From: an uncultured Bacteroidota bacterium
Lineage (GTDB): Bacteria > Bacteroidota > Bacteroidia > Bacteroidales > P3
Length of the DNA: 16,316 nucleotides
Assembly: GCA_902766265.1 (NCBI GenBank)
Contig: CACXCY010000053.1
Span: 1-16,316 of the forward strand
Direction: 5' to 3'
Shown here piece after piece: positions 1-6,255 of this stretch. The position numbers and the translations under genes were made by a program. Within the stretch, counting starts at the first letter, position 1. Every line of letters starts with the position of its first letter. The notes beneath the pieces are model-generated. The model saw only the letters and a list, made by a program, of their open reading frames with translations. It did not search any database and had not been told where the DNA came from.

Positions 1-503
1 GCAATCATGAAGTCGTAGTTGGCCATGTGTCCGCCCACGATGTCGTACTTGATATGACTTTGGTCTTTCACAGGAATGCGCATCTCGTCGTACTCATCCA
101 TGATGTCGACGGGAAAGAGATCAAGAAAGCCGTGACGACGGATCACTTCCCAGTGGTTGGCCGAGGTGTTGCGGTCGTCCTGCAGGTCGGCGGGGCCGCT
201 ACTATAGGCGGTGTTGCATTCCACGATGGTGCCGTCGACCAGCTGTACGAGGTCTTTGATAAGTTCGGGCTTGAGGTAGTTGGGGTTGCTGCCCTCGCCG
301 GTGGAGATTTTCACCGCCACACGCCCCGTGGCCTCCACGCCCAGTGCCTTGTAGATGTTGACCAACCCTTCGGGGCTGATGTCCTTGGTCAGGTAAACGA
401 TGGCCTCGTCGTTGGCTTTAGCGGACGGGCCGTCCGCGCTCCCGGAATTGCAGCCGACGAGCATCGTCGCAGCTGCGAAAAGTATTAAAGCGAATCTTTT
501 CAT
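1..503 (-). CDS. DUF362 domain lipoprotein (partial, C-terminus beyond the left edge)
   Basis: The minus strand opens at an ATG (501-503) and stays open to the window edge, giving about 167 residues. The N-terminus is a lipoprotein signal: MKRFALILF, then a lipobox LVGC with the Cys at residue 18, so an envelope location is expected. After a Gly/Ser/Ala-rich linker the mature part begins AIVYLTKDIS, followed by GRVAVKISTGEG and then TIVECNTAY near residue 95. This pattern matches DUF362 proteins, which often accompany iron-sulfur proteins and whose biochemical role is poorly defined. The gene starts 9 bp after the flavodoxin-like gene stops, so the two are almost certainly co-transcribed with the alcohol dehydrogenase further upstream. 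The family call rests on motif recall; the missing C-terminus prevents checking for a ferredoxin domain. Confidence 0.8.
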   Translation of the reverse strand, partial: MKRFALILFAAATMLVGCNSGSADGPSAKANDEAIVYLTKDISPEGLVNIYKALGVEATGRVAVKISTGEGSNPNYLKPELIKDLVQLVDGTIVECNTAYSSGPADLQDDRNTSANHWEVIRRHGFLDLFPVDIMDEYDEMRIPVKDQSHIKYDIVGGHMANYDFMI

Positions 504-512
504 CTTGCTAGT

Positions 513-1040
513 TTAGTTCATTAGTCGGCTTTCGCCCCAGGTGTACTGTGGGTAGGCCTTCTTGAGGTCGTTGTAGGAATCCTTGACATCGCTGCCGCCG
601 CTGGTGGCGAAGACGTTGAGCACCTTGCCGCTGAGGTCGTGTGCCTCGATGAAGGTGTTGACGATGGTGGGGGCGGTGTACCACCATACGGGGAAACCAA
701 TCCATACGGTGTCGTAGTCGGCGATATTGTCGCACTTGCCTGCGATGGCGGGGCGTGAGCTCTTGTCCCTCATCTCGATGGTAGAGCGCGAGTTCTTGTC
801 GCGCCAGTTGAGGTCGGCATCGGTGTAGGGCACTTCGGGGGCTATCTCGAAGAGGTCGGCGTTGAGTTCCTTGGCCAGACGTTCGGCGGCGGCGCGGGTG
901 TTGCCCGTGGCCGAGAAATAGGTCACTAATGTTTTCTTCATGGTATGGGTGTTTTGTTGTTTTTCGGTTTTGTTCTGTGCGCAGGCGCCCATGCTGAAGA
1001 GCAGGGTAGCCGTGCAGATGATGGTCATAATGCGTTTCAT
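513..1040 (-). CDS. Exported flavodoxin-like protein (Flavodoxin_4 type)
   Basis: 175 residues. The flavodoxin fold is recognisable from YFSATGNTRAAA (residues 41-52), the FMN-phosphate loop right after strand beta-1, and from WIGFPVWWYTAPTIVNTF around residues 113-130, followed by LNVFATSGGS, the region that usually contacts the isoalloxazine ring. Such proteins bind FMN and carry electrons or act as quinone or nitro reductases. Unusually for a flavodoxin, the ORF begins with a hydrophobic leader ending SMGAC (Cys20), then a polar linker, so it may be a lipoprotein or periplasmic. An internal Met34 (start at 941) immediately precedes the flavodoxin domain and would give a cytoplasmic form. 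I prefer the longer start because it lies only 13 bp after the dehydrogenase stop and because the hydrophobic leader is well formed. The DUF362 gene follows 9 bp downstream. Confidence 0.85.
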   Translation of the reverse strand: MKRIMTIICTATLLFSMGACAQNKTEKQQNTHTMKKTLVTYFSATGNTRAAAERLAKELNADLFEIAPEVPYTDADLNWRDKNSRSTIEMRDKSSRPAIAGKCDNIADYDTVWIGFPVWWYTAPTIVNTFIEAHDLSGKVLNVFATSGGSDVKDSYNDLKKAYPQYTWGESRLMN

Positions 1041-1053
1041 AATATATATTGTT

Positions 1054-2262
1054 TTACATACTTTCTTTCAGTATCTCCAACACTTCGTCGCGGGTGAGGG
1101 TGCGGTAGCCAACAGGGAGAATGAGCACAGCGTCGGCCACCTGCTGCAGGTTTTCCTCGGTGACGCCGAGTTCGCGGCTGTGCATCACCACGCCTATCTC
1201 CTTCATCCATTGCTCCAGACAGGCGAGACCTTCTGTGGCCATCTGCTCGTCGCTCTTGCGTTCGGCCTGCCGGGCGGCGTTGTTTCCGTCGGGTTGCGTC
1301 ATTTCGCGACGCACGCCCCACACGTTCTCCGCAAAGCGCACGAACTGGTGCAGCCCGTCGTGCATCACATGGCGGTAGTACGGCAGCGACACCGATGCCA
1401 GCGTCATGCCGTGGGTGGCGTCGGTCACCAGGCCGATGGCGTGGCCTATCTGGTGCACCTCCCAGTCGCCTCCCTTGCCGCATTTGAGCAGGGTGTTCAG
1501 CGCCCAGGTGGCTGTCCACATGATGTTGGCGCGGGCCTCGTAGTCTTGTGGGTTGCGGGCGGCGATGCGGCTGCTGTGGATGAGCGATCGCATGAGCCCC
1601 TCGTTGATGTAGTCGGTGGTGCAGTCGGCCGTGCCGGCGAAATACTGTTCCATCAGATGGCTCATGATGTCGAAAAATCCCGCCACCATCTGGTATTGCG
1701 GCACCGTCATGGTGAAGCGTGGATTGAGTATGGCAAAACGCGGATAGAGGTCGGGACCGAACACTTTGCCCCGTTTGAAGCCCTCCTTGCGGTTGGTGAT
1801 AACGCTGCCGCCGTTCATCTCGCTGCCGGTGCCCACCATGGTGAGCACGGCGCCGATGGGCACGGTCGGGCATGAGGGTGTGCCCTGGTTTACCCAATAT
1901 TTCTCCCAGGCGTCGTCCTCGCAGTAGGCCGATGCGCTCACCGCCTTGGCGTAGTCGATGGTGGATCCGCCGCCGACGGCGAGGATGAGGTCCACCTTGT
2001 TGTCGCGCACCCGGCGGCAGCCCTCCAGCACCTTCTCGTAGGTGGGATTGGGCATTACGCCTGCGTCTTCGACCACCGTCTTGCCCGCTTCGCGCAGGGC
2101 GGCAGCGACGGCATCGTAGATACCGTTGCGTTTGATGCTGCCGCCCCCGTAGGAGAGCATCACCGTAGGTCCGTAGTTGTTCAATTCCTCGGTCAGGTGG
2201 CCGATGGCGTCCTCGCCAAAGTACAGCTTGGTGGGGTTGTTGTAGGTGAAATTGCCTTGCAT
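1054..2262 (-). CDS. Iron-containing alcohol dehydrogenase, YqhD/BdhA type
   Basis: 402 residues, the usual length for NADPH-dependent butanol/aldehyde reductases of the group III iron ADH family. The N-terminus (FTYNNPTKLYFGED) is characteristic. Two nucleotide-binding glycine motifs are present: YGGGS at 38-42 and VGGGSTIDYAKA at 96-107. The four metal ligands fit the YqhD spacing: Asp198 and His202 in FDIMSH, then His270 and His284 (HQIGHAIG...ATHG), exactly 14 residues apart. The enzyme should reduce short-chain or lipid-derived aldehydes with NADPH in the cytoplasm. It is the first gene of a tight unit: the flavodoxin-like gene starts 13 bp after its stop, then DUF362. No clear TAnnTTTG promoter is visible in the 72 bp between this gene and the ATPase upstream, so read-through from the ATPase promoter is possible. 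Substrate cannot be told from sequence. Confidence 0.93.
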   Translation of the reverse strand: MQGNFTYNNPTKLYFGEDAIGHLTEELNNYGPTVMLSYGGGSIKRNGIYDAVAAALREAGKTVVEDAGVMPNPTYEKVLEGCRRVRDNKVDLILAVGGGSTIDYAKAVSASAYCEDDAWEKYWVNQGTPSCPTVPIGAVLTMVGTGSEMNGGSVITNRKEGFKRGKVFGPDLYPRFAILNPRFTMTVPQYQMVAGFFDIMSHLMEQYFAGTADCTTDYINEGLMRSLIHSSRIAARNPQDYEARANIMWTATWALNTLLKCGKGGDWEVHQIGHAIGLVTDATHGMTLASVSLPYYRHVMHDGLHQFVRFAENVWGVRREMTQPDGNNAARQAERKSDEQMATEGLACLEQWMKEIGVVMHSRELGVTEENLQQVADAVLILPVGYRTLTRDEVLEILKESM

Positions 2263-2334
2263 ATTCTCTTGTTTTTTTGTTGTCTTTGAGGAGTAGTTGG
2301 TTGTTTTCTACAAGTGTCCGATTGTCTGAAGGAT

Positions 2335-3453
2335 TTATGAGATAAAGTCCACATAGTCATCCGGAGAAATGACCTTGAAACCGCACTCTGGATAATTGTC
2401 GGCAAAGGGTTTGGGCAGCTTGGCTTTTGCCTTCCCCCATTTGAACTCGAAGGCCGCCAGACGACCGTCCATCTCTTCCACAAGGTCTATCTCCTGCTGC
2501 TGCATGGTGCGCCAAAAATACATCTGGGCATAGCTCTGACGGTAAGCGTTGCGCTTCATACGTTCGCTGACCATCAGGTTTTCCCACAGCGCCCCCGCGT
2601 CGTTGCGTTGCTCCAATGGGGCAAAGTTCGAGATAAGGGCATTTCGAATGCCGTTGTCGTAGAAATAGATTTTGCGGCCGCGTTTTATCTCTGTCCTTAG
2701 ATTGCGACTATAGGCGCGCAGACGGAACACAACATAGCATTTCTCCAGCAGGTCGATGTAGCTCTCTACCGTTTCTTTGTCGATGCCAACGAGTCGCGAC
2801 AGTTCGTTGTACGACACCTCGTTGCCAAGTTGTAACGCTAAGGCCTGCACCAGTTTCTGCAGCACATCGGGTTTCTTAACGCCCCGATATTCCAGCAAGT
2901 CGCGGTAAAGGTAGTTGTTGGCAAGATTTGTTAGTGTGCGCCGTGCATCGGCCGGGTGGGTAATCACACGTGGGTACATGCCATAAACGAGCCGTTGTTT
3001 CAAAAGCCGGTGTTCCTCTCGTTGCGAGGTGTCCTGTATCAGTTCGTGAAGCGACAGCGGGAACAGCTGGTATTCGAGCAGCCGCCCTGTGGCAGGTTCG
3101 TTGATTTCGTTGGCGAGGGAAAAAGAGGCCGATCCCGTCACAAGCACCTGTGTGTTCAGTTTCATGTCGGCAATCAGTTTCAACGTCAGACCGATATTCT
3201 TCACACGTTGCGCCTCGTCGATGATGACAATCCGATGCCCCTCAATCAGTTGCCGCAATTCTGTGGAAGTCTTGTTCTCGATGCTCATTCGGTCGTCAGA
3301 ATCGTCGCAGTTCAGCTTCAGAACCCCCGTTTCGTTTTCCGTGATACTGTCAAGCAAGGTAGTTTTCCCCACTTGCCGGGCTCCCATCACGACTATGACA
3401 TATCCGCTACCAAAGTCATTCTTAATAAGTTGTCCGATATCTCGTTGTATCAT
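2335..3453 (-). CDS. AAA-type ATP-binding protein with DUF4143 C-terminal domain
   Basis: 372 residues from ATG 3453. Walker A is GARQVGKT (24-31) and Walker B is IVIIDEAQ (75-82). VLVTGSAS (103-110) is the sensor-like strand, and TGRLLEYQLFPLSLHE (122-137) is typical of the family. The C-terminal part carries ALWENL, QEIDLV and AFEFKWG, the E...D...ExK pattern of the restriction-endonuclease-like fold in DUF4143 proteins. These ATPases are common and often multi-copy in Bacteroidales; their function is uncertain, although a defence or toxin-like role has been suggested. An upstream in-frame start at 3507 is rejected because a promoter -7 box (3475-3482) lies inside that extension. Its ATG overlaps, as ATGA, the stop of a 61-codon ORF that runs through the 33-bp repeats. 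It could have been acquired separately from the neighbouring metabolic genes. Confidence 0.9.
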   Translation of the reverse strand: MIQRDIGQLIKNDFGSGYVIVVMGARQVGKTTLLDSITENETGVLKLNCDDSDDRMSIENKTSTELRQLIEGHRIVIIDEAQRVKNIGLTLKLIADMKLNTQVLVTGSASFSLANEINEPATGRLLEYQLFPLSLHELIQDTSQREEHRLLKQRLVYGMYPRVITHPADARRTLTNLANNYLYRDLLEYRGVKKPDVLQKLVQALALQLGNEVSYNELSRLVGIDKETVESYIDLLEKCYVVFRLRAYSRNLRTEIKRGRKIYFYDNGIRNALISNFAPLEQRNDAGALWENLMVSERMKRNAYRQSYAQMYFWRTMQQQEIDLVEEMDGRLAAFEFKWGKAKAKLPKPFADNYPECGFKVISPDDYVDFIS

Positions 3454-3474
3454 GATTGTATCGTTTTCAGAGTG

Positions 3475-3482
3475 CAAAAATA
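3475..3482 (-). promoter_or_regulatory. Bacteroidetes -7 promoter box for the DUF4143 ATPase
   Basis: On the minus strand this reads TATTTTTG followed by CA, matching the TAnnTTTG consensus. It lies 21 bp upstream of the ATG at 3453, implying a very short untranslated leader. I see no convincing -33 TTTG at 19-21 bp; the upstream DNA is the AT-rich end of the 33-bp repeat array. This box is the main reason for choosing the 3453 start. Confidence 0.6.
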
Positions 3483-3500
3483 CAAAATATTTCCGAATAA

Positions 3501-3599
3501 TCGCCAAATTATATATGAATTTCTCGGTTTAAACCGCCAAATTATATATAAATTTCTCGGTTTGAATCGCCAAATTACATATAGATTTCTCGGTTTGAC
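3501..3599. repeat. Three tandem 33-bp imperfect palindromes upstream of the ATPase
   Basis: Units are 3501-3533, 3534-3566 and 3567-3599, differing at only a few positions. Each has the core CGCCAAATTA...TTTCTCGGTTT. Read from AAACCG to CGGTTT a unit is an imperfect palindrome: the outer six bases and the inner AAATT/AATTT arms pair, with an AT-rich centre. The pitch of 33 bp is about three helical turns and a multiple of three, so it encodes an 11-residue repeat on either strand. The array lies just upstream of the ATPase promoter, a position suited to an operator. Confidence 0.85.
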
Positions 3600-3635
3600 C
3601 CCCTCAATTGTATGGTAGTTTCCCCCAATGGCCAT

Positions 3636-4041
3636 TTCCGCCGAATCAGCGTTTTTTTTCTTCTGTCAGGTTGTGCATCATGAGGGAGGAATTTTTCATG
3701 CCATATTTTGTGCTTGGGTTAAGTCAGAGTAAAGTTAGAGTTAGGTTAGACTTAGGTTAGAGTTAGAAATTTTTTTCCAGGCGTTGTAGTCGCGGTCTGG
3801 GGCAACCATCGTCTGAAAGTACACCACGGCATTGTGCGTCAGCTGTTTTTACTATTCTCGCTCGCGACAAACGATGAAGCAAAGATACAACGCCCCCATT
3901 GCGGTCTACGAATGTTTGCGAAAAAAATTTGAGCGTCGCTGCGCCTTTGCAACAACTCGCTCCTCAATGGTCGCGTTGCGCGTTGCAGTTCAAAAATACG
4001 GTAGCCAAAAGTCAAGAATACCTTTTGCGGGTTTTCGTTGA
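3636..4041. other. Intergenic region with no convincing gene; short repeat and promoter-like boxes
   Basis: No ORF here looks like a real protein. It contains the short GTTAGA-type repeat (3718-3769) and two minus-strand -7-like boxes, TATTTTTG at 3991-3998 and TATCTTTG at 3880-3887, neither with a well-spaced -33 box or a gene after it. A minus-strand frame around 3770-3845 reads NAVVYFQTMVAPDRDYNAW, which looks protein-like and could be a decayed gene remnant; I do not recognise the family. No clear terminator follows the DUF1295 gene. Confidence 0.4.
3718..3769. repeat. Degenerate GTTAGA/GTTAGG short tandem repeat
   Basis: About 50 bp made of variants of a six- to seven-base unit: AAGTTAGAG, TTAGGTTAGAC and TTAGGTTAGAG succeed each other, preceded by a weaker GTCAGAGTAAA. 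It has no obvious coding role. Slippage-prone sequence of this kind can vary in length between strains. It sits between the ATPase leader region and the end of the DUF1295 gene. Confidence 0.55.
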
Positions 4042-5007
4042 TTAATGTAAGCTCTTCTCTTTATCGCAGTATCTCTTTCCCGGAAAGAAGCGGGGAACTT
4101 TCCGGCAGTACCGTTGGTATTCGGGGTACTTGCTGCCGCTGATTTCCTCAGCCAGCGACGAACTGCCCTGGAACAACACCACGAGCAACAGCGCCCCTAT
4201 CATGCTCCAATTGGCGATACCCGCACCAGCGCCGATGCTGAATAGGTAGAAGCTCACCCAGATGGCCTGCTCGGCGAAGTAATTGGGATGGCGGCTGCGC
4301 CCCCAGAGCCCTGTGGTGTTGAAACCTTTGTTGTAGGGTGCGGGCAGCTCCTCCAGCCGTTTGCCTTCGCCAATCATAGTCCATTTGTGGGTTTGGAAAC
4401 GCCATTGCTGCTCGTCGGCGACGGTCTCCCAGACGATGAATCCCAGCATCAGCACGGCAGCCACCGCGTCTATCGCTCCGAAGGGTGCGTCCGAACGCAT
4501 GGCCACCAGCGCTGGCAAGGTGGTCATCAGCACCAGCGCGTTCTGGTAGATAGAGATGAATCCGAGGTCGAACAGCATCCACGCCCATCGTTTCCTGAAG
4601 GCAGGACCAGAACGGACGACAGCCCAGCGGTAGTCCTCTGTCCCCTCCCAAAACTTGAGCCGATAGGCACCTTTGCGGGCAAAGTTGATAGTGAGTCGCA
4701 CGCCCCACAGCGTGGCCAGCACGGCCATCACCACCAGGCGGACACTCATGCCGCCCTTGGCAGCCGTCACCCAGGTGTAGGCTACGGGCAGCAAGCTCCA
4801 CAGCTTGTCCATCTGGCTGTTGTTGCCGGTGGCTTCGCCCACCACGAAGCAGAACGCTGCGCTGCACGCCGCGATGATGCCCAGCGTCCGCAGTACCTCC
4901 AGCTGCGCACCATCTAGTTCTGGCCCCACGGTAAAGTACAGAATCGGGCATACTATGACAGACAACGCCAGTAGCGTAGCCATCAAAGGAATATTCATCT
5001 TGTTCAT
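4042..5007 (-). CDS. DUF1295 family integral membrane protein (steroid 5-alpha-reductase-like)
   Basis: 321 residues with several hydrophobic segments, at about 8-28, 42-58, 90-105, 145-170, 180-196 and 248-282. The family signature GLWGRSRHPNYFAE lies at 233-246, and the tail YPEYQRYCRKVPRFFPG at 295-310 matches the conserved end of DUF1295 proteins. These share the C-terminal fold of steroid 5-alpha-reductases and isoprenylcysteine methyltransferases, so an NADPH-dependent lipid or steroid reduction is possible, but no bacterial function is firmly assigned. ATG 5007 is used; Met4 is an alternative. It starts 16 bp after crcB ends and is probably transcribed with it. Both neighbours are membrane proteins, which does not by itself define a shared role. 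Confidence 0.88.
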   Translation of the reverse strand: MNKMNIPLMATLLALSVIVCPILYFTVGPELDGAQLEVLRTLGIIAACSAAFCFVVGEATGNNSQMDKLWSLLPVAYTWVTAAKGGMSVRLVVMAVLATLWGVRLTINFARKGAYRLKFWEGTEDYRWAVVRSGPAFRKRWAWMLFDLGFISIYQNALVLMTTLPALVAMRSDAPFGAIDAVAAVLMLGFIVWETVADEQQWRFQTHKWTMIGEGKRLEELPAPYNKGFNTTGLWGRSRHPNYFAEQAIWVSFYLFSIGAGAGIANWSMIGALLLVVLFQGSSSLAEEISGSKYPEYQRYCRKVPRFFPGKRYCDKEKSLH

Positions 5008-5023
5008 AGGTATACGGTGTTGA

Positions 5024-5395
5024 TTATTTGGAGACTTGGTATCCTGTGGCGGCCAGCAGGATGCCTATTACGACACTTCCGGCCACATATAGCGCAAAAC
5101 CAGTCCAGTTGCCCGCTTGCATCATCTGCAGGGACTCCTTCGAGAAGGAAGAAAAGGTAGTGAACCCTCCGCAGAAACCAACGCTAAGTAATAGCATCAT
5201 TTGCTGCGAGGCACAAGAACATCGGCTGGAGAAGCCACCGATCAAGCCAATCAGCAGACATCCCAGCAAGTTGACAATGAATGTCGCCCACGGAAATCCG
5301 CCGGAGTGTTTTATTATCAACGAGACGGCATATCGCAACGCTCCGCCGGCAAAACTACCCGTTCCCACCAAGATGATGTTTCGTAGCATATTCAT
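5024..5395 (-). CDS. crcB: Fluoride-specific ion channel CrcB/Fluc
   Basis: 123 residues, the normal size of a Fluc subunit, with four hydrophobic helices. Diagnostic motifs are GGALRY (17-22), the pore Asn42 in FIVNLLGCLLIG, and GFCGGFTTFSSFSKE (73-87), which contains the central Na+-site helix break and the pore phenylalanines. Fluc proteins form antiparallel dimers in the inner membrane and export F-, protecting the cell from fluoride. Only one crcB copy is visible, so a homodimer is the simplest reading. DUF1295 follows 16 bp downstream. Upstream is the rpsO terminator and then about 120 bp with an imperfect hairpin. I looked for the conserved pieces of a fluoride riboswitch there and did not see them, nor a clear TAnnTTTG box. 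Confidence 0.95.
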   Translation of the reverse strand: MNMLRNIILVGTGSFAGGALRYAVSLIIKHSGGFPWATFIVNLLGCLLIGLIGGFSSRCSCASQQMMLLLSVGFCGGFTTFSSFSKESLQMMQAGNWTGFALYVAGSVVIGILLAATGYQVSK

Positions 5396-5461
5396 GGGTT
5401 TTCTGGTATGTTTTCAATGCTGGTTGTCTCGTTGTTCTGCACTTGCTTTTCCACGCGGTGG

Positions 5462-5497
5462 CATTTTTCCATCTATAACGTATCTGACTGGAAAATG
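5462..5497 (-). promoter_or_regulatory. Imperfect hairpin in the crcB upstream region
   Basis: Arms CATTTTTCCA (5462-5471) and TGGAAAATG (5489-5497) are inverted repeats with one bulged base and a 17-base loop. It lies between the rpsO terminator and crcB on the strand that would be transcribed. It could be a leader structure or protein-binding palindrome. It does not match the fluoride riboswitch fold as far as I can tell. Confidence 0.3.
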
Positions 5498-5516
5498 TTG
5501 TATTCCCAACGGCCCC

Positions 5517-5550
5517 AAAAAAAGGACTGCCCGCATATAGCGAGCAATCC
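5517..5550 (-). terminator. Rho-independent terminator after rpsO
   Basis: On the minus strand GGATTGCTCGC (5540-5550) pairs with GCGGGCAGTCC (5524-5534) over 11 bp with two G-U wobbles and a 5-base loop, followed immediately by seven T. It is 30 bp past the rpsO stop codon and separates rpsO from crcB. Confidence 0.9.
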
Positions 5551-5580
5551 CAACCATAACCAAATAAATATGAAAAACTA

Positions 5581-5850
5581 TTATTTTCTCAAATTGAGCT
5601 TCTTGATGATGGCACGATATCTTTCGATGTCGACATCTTTCAAGTAGTCCAGCATACGGCGACGCTTACCTACGAGGCCTACCAGCGCGCGCTCGGTCAC
5701 TTGGTCTTTTTTGTTTGATTTCATCAGCTCGGTAAGATGCTGGATTCTGTAGGTGAACAGGGCAATCTGTGCCTCGGCGGAGCCGGTATCCTGAGCATTC
5801 TTGCCATACTGGGCGGCAATTTCTGCTTTCTTTTCCTTTGTAAGATACAT
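5581..5850 (-). CDS. rpsO: 30S ribosomal protein S15
   Basis: 89 residues, exactly the usual S15 length. The sequence shows the family landmarks: TGSAEAQIALFTYRI (22-36), LTELMKSNKKD and the basic VGLVGKRRRMLDYLK (58-72) that contacts 16S rRNA, ending in IIKKLNLRK. S15 binds the central domain of 16S rRNA early in assembly of the small subunit. The gene appears monocistronic: its own promoter box lies at 5915-5922 and a strong terminator follows at 5517-5550. There is no Shine-Dalgarno sequence, only an A-rich leader, as usual in Bacteroidetes. The E. coli partner pnp is not next to it here. Confidence 0.98.
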   Translation of the reverse strand: MYLTKEKKAEIAAQYGKNAQDTGSAEAQIALFTYRIQHLTELMKSNKKDQVTERALVGLVGKRRRMLDYLKDVDIERYRAIIKKLNLRK

Positions 5851-5914
5851 ATTGTTCGTTAAAGTTTTTTGTTCGTTGGTTTGTGTTTCGATGTTCCTTG
5901 GTCGGAAATCGGTT

Positions 5915-5922
5915 GCAAAAAT
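5915..5922 (-). promoter_or_regulatory. -7 promoter box for rpsO
   Basis: The minus strand reads TATTTTTG then CAACC, a match to the TAnnTTTG consensus, 65 bp before the rpsO ATG. It follows an A-rich run. The -33 element is not well defined, so the box alone carries this call. Confidence 0.65.
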
Positions 5923-6160
5923 ACTATTTTTTTCGATAATGGGGACATCTGTTGCGAAAAAAATCTCTCTTTTTCATCCAAAATATGCGCTTACATGCAC
6001 TTATGTGTAGTTAAAAATACTTAAACGCATCAAGAATGAGTGCCAAAATGGTGGGTTTAGTCTCCGGTTTTTCGCAATTTTGTCTGTCTCAGGCGTTCCC
6101 GTTCATGTGCGGCATGGGGGCGCATCATGTTGCGAAAACGTAACAAAAACTTAACAGCCG

Positions 6161-6195
6161 TTGCGGTTGGAGTAGCTTCGGTTTGACTATTTTTG
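6161..6195 (+). promoter_or_regulatory. Promoter of the Na/Pi cotransporter gene
   Basis: A -7 box TATTTTTG lies at 6188-6195, with TTG at 6167-6169 (18-bp spacer) or TTG at 6161-6163 as the -33 element. The start codon at 6256 is 60 bp downstream. A possible TTG start at 6193-6195 falls inside the -7 box and can therefore be excluded. Confidence 0.7.
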
Positions 6196-6255
6196 CACCC
6201 AGATGGCACAGGCGCTACTTCTGTGCAACCGACTGATAAAGTAAACAATACAACA

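Larger units (their letters stand above)
3450..3635 (-). other. 61-codon ORF reading through the 33-bp repeats; leader peptide or chance ORF
   Basis: An ATG at 3635 opens a frame of 61 codons that crosses all three repeats, giving three copies of an 11-residue unit of the form FKPRNLYIIWR, and stops with a TGA that overlaps the ATPase ATG as ATGA. Such overlap is typical of translational coupling. The unit divisible by three and the overlap are seen directly. Against a gene: the ATPase -7 box lies within it, the composition is odd, and the repeats are palindromic DNA that would stay open in this frame anyway. I regard it as unproven. Confidence 0.25.
5851..6255. other. Divergent intergenic region between rpsO and the Na/Pi cotransporter
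   Basis: About 400 bp holding the rpsO promoter on the left (5915-5922) and the cotransporter promoter on the right (6161-6195). Between roughly 5930 and 6150 the DNA is AT-rich with A and T runs. I see no ORF, RNA gene or repeat there that I can support. Confidence 0.6.

Noticed and set aside
3454..3507. Longer N-terminus for the DUF4143 ATPase
   Set aside because: The extension contains the -7 promoter box and lacks the family's usual start; MIQRDIGQLI at 3453 fits better.
3832..4041. 69-codon plus-strand ORF
   Set aside because: No recognisable domain, odd composition, no promoter in the right place; better explained as chance in non-coding DNA.
5396..5516. Fluoride riboswitch upstream of crcB
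   Set aside because: I looked for the conserved GGCGATGG-type and CTGATG-type segments on the minus strand and did not find them; only an imperfect hairpin is present.
5408..5647. 79-codon plus-strand ORF
   Set aside because: It runs through the rpsO terminator and into rpsO on the opposite strand, with no family match.
6193..6255. TTG start for the Na/Pi cotransporter
   Set aside because: The TTG lies within the -7 box TATTTTTG, so it cannot be in the transcript; ATG 6256 begins the normal first membrane helix.
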